Of a stretch of 7,187 bases of DNA, positions 1 to 5,047 are shown in pieces; the stretch's first letter is position 1; each line of letters begins with the position of its first letter. The DNA comes from CAWJHE01 sp964614855 (lineage in GTDB: Bacteria; Chloroflexota; Anaerolineae; Anaerolineales; UBA4823). A model generated the notes under the pieces. That model was not told where the DNA came from. It searched no databases and saw only the letters and a list, made by a program, of their open reading frames with translations. Location: positions 1-7,187 of the forward strand of contig CAZTMX010000146.1 in assembly GCA_964614855.1 (NCBI GenBank), written 5' to 3'. The translations under genes were made by a program, and so were the position numbers.

Positions 1-1478
1 TCACTGCGTCCGCGCTCGCTGCGGCTACCATCAAACGATTCGCTGCGGCTGCGCTCGCTGATATCCCGGCGGCCTGAACCGCCGCGCTCTCGGCGACCGC
101 CCTCATATCCGTCGCTGCGGCCGCGGTCGCGCCGGCGGATCGAACGCTGTTCGATATCCACCACTTCGCGGATCTCCGCTACCGGGCGCTGTTTTTCTTC
201 CTGGCGCGCCACCTTCAGAGCTGCGGCAGCGATATCCAACGCATCATACCCCTGGGCAACCATACCATCCACCAGCTCACGCTCGTGTTTGCAGCGGTTA
301 CGCAGCAGCCAGGTTTCCACCATTTTCATCAGCCGTCCGTCGCGGTTGGCTTCGATATCCTGCGCACTGGGCAGCGGGGCGCGCTCGATATGGATGCGTG
401 CATATGCCTCCACCTGGCGCAGATAGCGCTTTTCGCGCGGGGAGACCAGCGAGATGGCGATGCCGGATTTGCCGGCGCGCCCGGTGCGGCCGATGCGGTG
501 CACATAAATTTCGGGGTCTTCGGGCAGGTCATAGTTGATCACGTGCGAGATGTCGTCAATATCCAGCCCGCGCGCTGCCACATCGGTGGCCACCAGGACC
601 TTGATCTGTCCGTTGCGGAAGCGGGAGAGGGTGCGCTGGCGGGCATCCTGGTTCAGATCGCCGTTGAGCGCCTCTGCCGGGTAACCGCGCCGTCCCAATT
701 CATTGGCCAGCTCGCCGCTGCTGACGCGCGTGCGCACAAAAATCAGTGCGCTGGTGATGTCATCCATCTCAAAGATACGGGTAAGCGCAGCCAGCTTGTC
801 TTCTTCACCGACCAGGTGATAACGCTGCTGGATGGCTTCCACGGTCACGGTCTCGGCCTGGATAGTGACAGTTTGTGGGTTGTGCATGTACTGCTTGGCC
901 AGGCGGCGAATTTCGTTGGGCAGCGTGGCAGAGAAGAGCGCCATGCGGCGGTCTTCAGGTGCGGCAGCCATGATGGTTTCAATATCTTCGACAAAACCCA
1001 TGCTGAGCATTTCGTCGGCTTCATCCAGGATAAGGGTTTGCAGGGCAGAGAGATCGAGCACATTCTTGCGCATCAGATCCATCAGGCGGCCGGGGGTGCC
1101 GACCACGATCTGCACACCGCGTCGCAGAGCGCTGATCTGGGGAGGGTACGGAGCGCCGCCGTAAACGGCCAATACGCGCGCCGGGCTGTGTTTGGCATAA
1201 CTCTGGAAGGCTTCCGCCACCTGTAAGGCCAACTCGCGTGTGGGCGAGAGGATCAAAGCCTGTACGCCGCGTTCGTTGGGGTCCAGGGTTTGCAGGATAG
1301 GCAGGGCGAAGGCCGCGGTCTTGCCGGTGCCGGTTTGCGCCTGGCCGATCACATCTTGCCCAGCCAGCAGCAGCGGGATCACTTCGGTTTGAATAGGTGT
1401 GGGGGTGGTGTAGCCGAACTCGGTTACAGCCTGGACCAAATGGTCTTCCAGGCCAAGGAAAGTAAATTCTTGGGTCAT
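1..1478 (-). CDS. DEAD-box ATP-dependent RNA helicase, DeaD/CsdA-like (C-terminus cut by window edge)
   Basis: An ATP-dependent RNA helicase that would unwind or remodel RNA duplexes in the cytoplasm (ribosome assembly, mRNA decay, cold adaptation in known relatives). I translated 492 codons open to the left edge. The Q motif region (GYTTPTPIQ, about residues 22-30), Walker A AQTGTGKT (47-54), PTRELA (79-84), TPGR (128-131), DEAD (152-155), SAT (183-185) and HRIGRTGR (327-334) are all intact, so both RecA domains look active. A CsdA-like helical region follows (about 370-440). From about residue 445 the tail is low-complexity and rich in Arg, Ser, Gly and Glu, a typical RNA-binding extension. 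The start at 1478 is supported by an AAAAAGG Shine-Dalgarno with an 8-nt spacer. Whether a DbpA-type RNA-binding domain lies beyond the edge cannot be seen. The long structured leader suggests post-transcriptional control. The family is certain; the subfamily is likely. Confidence 0.96.
   Translation of the reverse strand, partial: MTQEFTFLGLEDHLVQAVTEFGYTTPTPIQTEVIPLLLAGQDVIGQAQTGTGKTAAFALPILQTLDPNERGVQALILSPTRELALQVAEAFQSYAKHSPARVLAVYGGAPYPPQISALRRGVQIVVGTPGRLMDLMRKNVLDLSALQTLILDEADEMLSMGFVEDIETIMAAAPEDRRMALFSATLPNEIRRLAKQYMHNPQTVTIQAETVTVEAIQQRYHLVGEEDKLAALTRIFEMDDITSALIFVRTRVSSGELANELGRRGYPAEALNGDLNQDARQRTLSRFRNGQIKVLVATDVAARGLDIDDISHVINYDLPEDPEIYVHRIGRTGRAGKSGIAISLVSPREKRYLRQVEAYARIHIERAPLPSAQDIEANRDGRLMKMVETWLLRNRCKHERELVDGMVAQGYDALDIAAAALKVARQEEKQRPVAEIREVVDIEQRSIRRRDRGRSDGYEGGRRERGGSGRRDISERSRSESFDGSRSERGRS
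12..60 (-). repeat. Short imperfect repeats coding the Arg/Ser-rich helicase tail
   Basis: The 10-mers cgctgcggct (17-26 and 41-50) and gcgctcgctg (12-21 and 51-60) each occur twice on the plus strand. In the helicase frame they encode SRSE-type units (SERSRSE, then SRSERGRS). This is coding low complexity of a disordered RNA-binding tail, probably grown by slippage, and not a mobile or CRISPR repeat. Confidence 0.6.
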
Positions 1479-1527
1479 CAAAACATCCTTTTTACAAATA
1501 ATAATTGGAAAATGTTTTGATGAACCC
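1472..1527 (-). promoter_or_regulatory. Hairpin occluding the helicase start codon
   Basis: In the helicase mRNA the 5' arm (1527-1512) is complementary to the 3' arm (1486-1472). There are 11 uninterrupted pairs (CATCAAAACAT with ATGTTTTGATG), then one bulged base at 1523, then four more pairs (ACCC with GGGT). The 3' arm contains the start codon (1478-1476) and codon 2. The 25-nt loop (1487-1511) holds the purine-rich ribosome binding site, whose GG can also wobble-pair with U's on the other side. Such a fold would limit ribosome access until it is melted or remodelled. The pairing is read directly from the sequence; the regulatory role is inference. Confidence 0.65.
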
Positions 1528-1562
1528 GTCCAGTCCTACGGAGAGCAGCGCCCTTGCGGGCG
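1526..1562 (-). promoter_or_regulatory. GC-rich hairpins in the helicase leader (GCAA tetraloop hairpin and neighbour)
   Basis: On the minus strand CGCCC-GCAA-GGGCG (1562-1549) forms a perfect 5-bp stem closed by a GNRA-type GCAA tetraloop, a very stable fold often used for tertiary contacts. Next to it CCGT...ACGG (1541-1538 with 1529-1526) gives a 4-bp stem with an 8-nt loop. Its last bases are shared with the start-codon hairpin, so the two folds compete. This looks like part of a folded leader RNA; its family is unknown to me. Confidence 0.5.
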
Positions 1563-1571
1563 ACCGTCCCT

Positions 1572-1590
1572 GCCGGGCGTAGTGCCAGGC
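1572..1590 (-). promoter_or_regulatory. Leader hairpin downstream of the internal terminator
   Basis: GCCTGGC-ACTAC-GCCCGGC on the minus strand folds into a 7-position stem with one mismatch and a 5-nt loop. The same segment can pair imperfectly with the 5' half and loop of the terminator (1622-1606; CCAGG with CCTGG, GGCG with CGCC), so alternative folds exist. Because it is transcribed after the terminator it is unlikely to act as a classical antiterminator. Confidence 0.45.
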
Positions 1591-1592
1591 AA

Positions 1593-1622
1593 CAAAAAAG
1601 CCCGACCTGGTAACGCCGGGCT
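1593..1622 (-). terminator. Intrinsic terminator inside the helicase leader
   Basis: On the minus strand AGCCCG (1622-1617) pairs with CGGGCT (1604-1599), and one wobble and one C-G pair can extend the stem. A run of six T's follows (1599-1594). This is a standard rho-independent terminator. It sits after the lipoprotein gene ending at 1763 and also after the strong promoter near 1690, and 115 nt before the helicase start. It could end upstream transcription, attenuate the helicase transcript, or release a short RNA of roughly 80-90 nt. In the plus direction the trailing sequence is TATTATT and no plus-strand gene ends here. Confidence 0.75.
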
Positions 1623-1658
1623 ATTATTCGAACTCTTCAAAACAATTCCCTGTACCGT

Positions 1659-1677
1659 GCGCTCTTATCTCGAGCGC
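1659..1677 (-). promoter_or_regulatory. 5'-terminal hairpin of the helicase transcript
   Basis: GCGCTC (1677-1672) and GAGCGC (1664-1659) make a 6-bp stem with a 7-nt loop. With the predicted start point near 1678 the hairpin would sit at the very 5' end of the mRNA, a position known to protect transcripts from 5'-dependent decay. It could equally be the first domain of a regulatory leader. Confidence 0.45.
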
Positions 1678-1684
1678 GGCAGGT

Positions 1685-1713
1685 AGTATACCACTAATAT
1701 TGCTAATTCAAAA
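1685..1713 (-). promoter_or_regulatory. Sigma70-type promoter for the helicase leader
   Basis: The -10 box TATACT (1690-1685) matches five of six consensus bases. The -35 could be TTGAAT (1711-1706, spacer 15) or TTTTGA (1713-1708, spacer 17). A very AT-rich stretch upstream (to about 1735) could act as an UP element. The predicted start is near 1678, giving a leader of about 200 nt before the helicase ATG. Confidence 0.6.
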
Positions 1714-1762
1714 TTATTTATATAAGGTTTCCATTAAGAAAACACGACTGGCAGCCGCAGGG

Positions 1763-2176
1763 TTAGAAGCGGAATTTGAACCAAAACGATGGGTATTTGA
1801 TATGTGTCTTTTCGCCGGGCCGGCGTATCAAGTCATTGCAGTGGAACATGGTGATCTGTGTCTGGCGGGTGAGATCTTTGATGCTGGGGATGGTCGTGCA
1901 TTGGCGGCCGTAAACCGGGTCCCAGTATTCGACATAGTACGGAATAAACCTGTAGATATCCGGTACGATGGTAAAGATCTTTTCGCTTGGCGATTCTACA
2001 TCCCCTTCCGGTATGCGCAGATAGTAAATCTGCTCATATTCCTCTCCGGTCAAGCCAATTTCCAGGGGGAAGGTCGATTTATTAATAATCGTCAGGCGCA
2101 CAAGCTTTGGCGGCAGGCAGGCAGATATGCTAAAGATGACAGTCAACAAACTGAGGATTAATAAATTCCGTTTCAT
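1763..2176 (-). CDS. Small putative lipoprotein of unknown function
   Basis: 137 residues, family not recognised. The N-terminus is a lipoprotein signal: MKR, a hydrophobic stretch (about 5-18) and a lipobox ISAC with the lipidated Cys at 20, so the protein should be anchored on the outer face of the membrane. The mature part alternates short hydrophobic strands with polar turns (LTIINKS, then IYYLRIPEG, FTIVPDIYRF), which suggests a small beta-sandwich. It has two Cys (93, 113) that could form a disulfide and a very aromatic end (YPSFWFKFRF). The start is set by AGGAG with a 7-nt spacer. It has its own promoter at 2257-2285, so it is probably not simply the end of the kinase operon. Its codons are visibly AT-richer than its neighbours', which may mean foreign origin or weak constraint. 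Confidence 0.8.
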   Translation of the reverse strand: MKRNLLILSLLTVIFSISACLPPKLVRLTIINKSTFPLEIGLTGEEYEQIYYLRIPEGDVESPSEKIFTIVPDIYRFIPYYVEYWDPVYGRQCTTIPSIKDLTRQTQITMFHCNDLIRRPGEKTHIKYPSFWFKFRF

Positions 2177-2226
2177 AGAAGTACTCCTGTTTGATAATAC
2201 CTGGTCGACGCGTCAATGCATTAAGT

Positions 2227-2246
2227 GCGCCGCAGACCGCCGGCGC
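2227..2246 (-). promoter_or_regulatory. 5'-terminal hairpin of the lipoprotein transcript
   Basis: GCGCCG (2246-2241) pairs with CGGCGC (2232-2227) around an 8-nt loop on the minus strand. With a start point near 2250 it would begin within a few bases of the mRNA 5' end. No T-run follows (ACTTAATGC), so it is not a terminator for the kinase gene. An mRNA-stabilising role is inference. Confidence 0.4.
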
Positions 2247-2256
2247 TCTCATAAAA

Positions 2257-2285
2257 ATTATACACCAGGTTGCGTTTGTACTGTA
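2257..2285 (-). promoter_or_regulatory. Promoter of the small lipoprotein gene
   Basis: A perfect TATAAT -10 box (2262-2257) lies on the minus strand between the kinase stop and the lipoprotein start. The -35 is weak: TACAGT at a 17-nt spacer (2285-2280), or TGTACA at 19 nt. The predicted start near 2250 gives a leader of about 74 nt. Confidence 0.6.
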
Positions 2286-2298
2286 CACCTGCTTGTGA

Positions 2299-3432
2299 CT
2301 ATCCGGGAAATTGCGCCGCAATGGGTATTTCTTGCTCCTGGTCGCCGGGCTCGACCAGCGGGAGGAAGATGGTGAAACAACTGCCCATGTTTAAGCCCTC
2401 GCTGTGAGCCTCCAACCGCCCATGGTTCGCCTGCACCAGCGCCTGAGCGATCGCTAAACCCAGACCCGCCCCGGAGAGCTGGCGGTTGCGGCTGGTATCG
2501 GTGCGGTAAAAACGGTCGAAAACATGCGGCAGATCTGCCGGGTCAATCCCGAAGCCTGTATCCACCACACTCAAGCGCGCCTGATCCTGTGCTGCGCGTT
2601 CCAGCCTGATTTGAATGCTTCCGCCAGCCGGGGTGTAATGCAGCGCGTTGCCGATCAGGTTTTGCAGCGCCTGGCGCACACGGTTGGGGTCGATATTCGC
2701 CGTCAGGGTCTCCGCTGGCACCTGCGTTTGCAGCGCCACACCCTGATCCGAGGTGAGCGCCTGGAAGGTCTCGGTGGTTTGCTGCACCAGCAGCCCCAGG
2801 TCGGTCGGCGAGAAGTCCATCTTCAGATCTTGCGCCTCTGCCAGGGCCAGGGCATGCAGGTCATCGACCATAGCTGCCAGGTGTTGGGTCTGCTCCAGCA
2901 GGTTATCCACCTCCTGCATATCCAGCGGGTACACACCGTCCAGGATGGCGCGCAGGCTGCCCTGCAGCACGTGCACCGGATGCCGCAGCTCATGCGTCAC
3001 ATCCGCCAGCATATTCTTGCGCAGCTGCTCCTGCCGTTGCAATTCATCCGCCATGCAGTTGAATGATTCGGAAACGGAGCGCATCTCCTGGCTGCCTTGC
3101 AGAGGCAAACGCACGGCATATTCCCCGCGCGCCACGGACTTGGCGCCTTCCTCCAGCTTACGCAGCGGCGCCGATAACCAGCGCGCCAGGATCACGCCCA
3201 CCAGCAGCCCCACCAGTGCGCCCAGCAGCAGGTTGCGCGAAACCTGGCTCAACATACGGTTTTCAACCTGCTGCTGGAAAGTTTCAAGGTCTTGGCTGGG
3301 GAATTCGGGAGGCGCGGCATACAGCGGATGCTCGAGCGGTGGGACCAGGGTACGGTAAATGACCGGCGAAGAGGCGGCAATTACCACCACCAGGCCAATC
3401 ACCAGGCTGAACCAAACCCAAAGCCTGTTCAT
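2299..3432 (-). CDS. Membrane sensor histidine kinase (BaeS-like, HAMP-HisKA-HATPase_c)
   Basis: 377 residues. It autophosphorylates on His and passes the phosphate to the response regulator encoded just upstream. TM1 spans about residues 4-26 and TM2 about 67-86, leaving an external loop of only about 40 residues, too short for a classic sensor domain. HAMP runs about 84-137. The H box is DVTHELRHP with phospho-acceptor H147. The N box has N258 and N262 (QNLIGNALHYTP), G1 is DTGFGI (291-296), the F box is FDRFYR (305-310) and G2 is SGAGLGL (320-326), so ATP binding looks intact. The residue four after the phospho-His is H151, where HisKA kinases usually carry Thr or Asn, a position needed for phosphatase activity. 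Its ATG overlaps the regulator's stop by 4 nt (ATGA), showing translational coupling. The short loop and operon context suggest it senses the envelope or the exporter; the signal is unknown. Confidence 0.95.
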   Translation of the reverse strand: MNRLWVWFSLVIGLVVVIAASSPVIYRTLVPPLEHPLYAAPPEFPSQDLETFQQQVENRMLSQVSRNLLLGALVGLLVGVILARWLSAPLRKLEEGAKSVARGEYAVRLPLQGSQEMRSVSESFNCMADELQRQEQLRKNMLADVTHELRHPVHVLQGSLRAILDGVYPLDMQEVDNLLEQTQHLAAMVDDLHALALAEAQDLKMDFSPTDLGLLVQQTTETFQALTSDQGVALQTQVPAETLTANIDPNRVRQALQNLIGNALHYTPAGGSIQIRLERAAQDQARLSVVDTGFGIDPADLPHVFDRFYRTDTSRNRQLSGAGLGLAIAQALVQANHGRLEAHSEGLNMGSCFTIFLPLVEPGDQEQEIPIAAQFPG

Positions 3433-4136
3433 GCGGTTTTCCCTTCTTCCAGGATGTAACCTACACCGTAAACTGTTTTGATATAGCGCGGGGTGCGCGG
3501 ATCAGGCTCGATCTTGGCGCGCAGGTTGCGCATATGGCTGTCCAACGTGCGTTCCAAACCCTGAAAATCGCTGCCCAGGGCTTTGCGCACCAGGTCGCCG
3601 CGTGTGAGCACATAACCGGACTGCTCCATCAAAGCACGTAATATTTCAAATTCGGTGACTGTCAGGACCACCGGTTTGCCCTGCACCAGCACCTGGCGTG
3701 TGGCCAGGTCCATTTGCAGCTCAGCCACACGCAAGATCCGCCCGGGATCGTCCATTTGCATCCCGGCCCGAGCGCGCAGCCTGGCGCGTACCCTGGCGAC
3801 CACTTCGCGCGGGTTATAGGGCTTGGTCACATAATCATCTGCGCCTAACTCCAAACCCACGATCTTGTCCGTGTCATTGACCCGCGCTGTAAGCATGATC
3901 ACCGGTGTTTGCTGCAGCAGGGGCTCTCGCCGCATCCAGCGCGTGATCTCCCAGCCGTCGTGGTCGGGCAGCATCAGATCGAGCAGCACCAGGTCGGGCC
4001 GCTCCCGGCGCAGGATGTGCATGGCTGTCTCACCGTTGTAAGCCACCAGGACTTCAAAATCCGACTGCTCCAGGTAGGCGCGCATCAAGCGAACCACGTC
4101 TTTATCATCATCGACTACAAGAATACGCGCTTTCAT
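3429..4136 (-). CDS. OmpR/PhoB-family response regulator
   Basis: 235 residues, the usual length for the family. The receiver domain (1-120) has the acidic pocket D9/D10, phospho-acceptor D53 (LLDLMLPDHDG), T83, the Y102 switch residue and K105 (VTKPY), all intact. A winged-helix DNA-binding domain follows (about 135-232) with the recognition region RTLDSHMRNLRAKI and the ending YIKTVYGVGYIL. It should bind DNA repeats as a dimer when phosphorylated by the kinase encoded immediately downstream. It starts 54 nt after the GGGM lipoprotein gene with only a weak ribosome binding site; a weak extended -10 (TGGTAATAT, about 4163-4155) could be an internal promoter. The placement makes autoregulation of the exporter operon likely. 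No clear direct-repeat operator was found inside the window; the main promoter lies beyond the right edge. Confidence 0.97.
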   Translation of the reverse strand: MKARILVVDDDKDVVRLMRAYLEQSDFEVLVAYNGETAMHILRRERPDLVLLDLMLPDHDGWEITRWMRREPLLQQTPVIMLTARVNDTDKIVGLELGADDYVTKPYNPREVVARVRARLRARAGMQMDDPGRILRVAELQMDLATRQVLVQGKPVVLTVTEFEILRALMEQSGYVLTRGDLVRKALGSDFQGLERTLDSHMRNLRAKIEPDPRTPRYIKTVYGVGYILEEGKTA

Positions 4137-4190
4137 TGGCTTGTCTCGGCATATATTACCATGATCCTGCGCCGGAAATCCTCAGCTTGC

Positions 4191-4994
4191 CTATTGCACC
4201 ATCATTTCCAGGTATGCGATCACAACACGCAGCAGGTTCTGGTTGATGCCCAGGTTGCTGCCAAAAGTTGCGCCAGAAGCAGCCGCAGTGGCGCGGAAGA
4301 CTTCCTGCGTGGCCTGGTTGGGTATCAATCCGCCAGCTTCGGGAGGCACACCACCGCCCATCCCACCGCCCATGCCGCCGCCCATACCCCCGCCCATCCC
4401 GCCGCCTTCCGGGAGCTGACCGGACTGCACCGCTGCCTGGCGGGTGGCGCGCATCTCAGGCGAGCCGTTGCCAAAGCCAGCAGTCAGGGTGATGCCAAGC
4501 TGTTGGGCAATGCCGTCCAGGTCTGCCATGGTGTATTGCATGGCGTCAACTGCCGCCTGCTGTTCGGCGGACAGGCTGTTCCGGATTTGCTTGAGCAGGG
4601 CATCCAGTTCCTGCGGAGCGGTGGTATCGCTCTGGCTGAGCGCACTCAACGCCTTCCACAAAGGCAGTAAACCGCTGGCTTGCTCTTTTGTGAGCGGGGT
4701 CGGGGTATCTGCCAGTTTCAGCATGCCGAATGCCAGCTTGAAGGCTTCCGTTTGCTCTCCCGCAGCAGCCGCCGGTGCAGCATCAGAATTTCCGCCGGGC
4801 TGCGGGGTGCCCTTTGCAGCCGGGGCTTGCGCTGCGTTTTCATTGCCGCCGGCCGCGTTTCCCGCCTGCACTTGCGCATTGTCACCACCGCCCGCCGCGT
4901 TCCCAGCGCCAGCGCCGGGTACCGCACCTGTGCTGCAGCCAGCCAGGGTAAAAGTCAAGACCACCAGTACCAGTAGCATTCCAATCTTTTTCAT
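4191..4994 (-). CDS. Lipoprotein with (GGGM)n repeat, exporter-associated
   Basis: 267 residues from the chosen ATG at 4994, preceded by AAGGAG with an 8-nt spacer; an in-frame ATG at 5030 would put 12 polar residues before the signal and is less likely. The lipobox is LAGC with Cys20, so the protein is anchored outside the membrane. Residues about 21-80 are a Gly/Ala/Asn/Gln linker. A helical part follows (about 80-170: FKLAFGMLKL, LTKEQASGLLPLWKAL, LSAEQQAAVDAM). Then comes (GGGM)x4-GGG (near residues 196-215), then a final hydrophobic helix-like segment (LLRVVIAYLEMMVQ). The two LT/LS-x-EQ segments recall the LTxxQ pattern of Spy/CpxP stress proteins, but I do not claim that family. It sits 53 nt after the permease gene and before the regulator, so it may be an accessory, substrate-binding or sensing partner. 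Function unknown. Confidence 0.85.
   Translation of the reverse strand: MKKIGMLLVLVVLTFTLAGCSTGAVPGAGAGNAAGGGDNAQVQAGNAAGGNENAAQAPAAKGTPQPGGNSDAAPAAAAGEQTEAFKLAFGMLKLADTPTPLTKEQASGLLPLWKALSALSQSDTTAPQELDALLKQIRNSLSAEQQAAVDAMQYTMADLDGIAQQLGITLTAGFGNGSPEMRATRQAAVQSGQLPEGGGMGGGMGGGMGGGMGGGVPPEAGGLIPNQATQEVFRATAAASGATFGSNLGINQNLLRVVIAYLEMMVQ
4354..4406 (-). repeat. 12-bp tandem repeat encoding GGGM units
   Basis: Four consecutive 12-bp units of the form ccgcccatnccn (4354-4365, 4366-4377, 4378-4389, 4390-4401) and a partial fifth (4402-4406) lie in frame in the lipoprotein gene. Each encodes four residues, Gly-Gly-Gly-Met (one circular reading of the repeat). The units differ only at third-codon positions, so the protein repeat is conserved while the DNA has drifted, which suggests selection on the amino acids. 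Confidence 0.85.
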
Positions 4995-5047
4995 CACATG
5001 TTCTCCTTCAGAAATATTTTCTATACGCAATTTTCAGATCCACATCA

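Noticed and set aside
1..60. Possible CRISPR-like or mobile repeat at the left edge
   Set aside because: The repeats are about 10 bp, irregular, in frame with the helicase tail and explained by Arg/Ser codons.
285..1226. Long plus-strand open frame (313 codons) opposite the helicase
   Set aside because: It is the antisense shadow of a helicase whose every motif is intact on the minus strand; the translation resembles no family and no ribosome binding site or promoter fits.
1700..2161. Plus-strand open frame (153 codons) opposite the small lipoprotein
   Set aside because: The minus-strand frame has a lipoprotein signal, good ribosome binding site and promoter; the plus-strand frame has none of these.
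4137..4190. Possible internal promoter before the response regulator
   Set aside because: Only an imperfect extended -10 and no convincing -35; noted under the regulator gene but not listed as a feature.
4995..5030. Extended lipoprotein start at 5030
   Set aside because: It would place MRIENISEGEHV ahead of the signal peptide; AAGGAG sits properly for the ATG at 4994.
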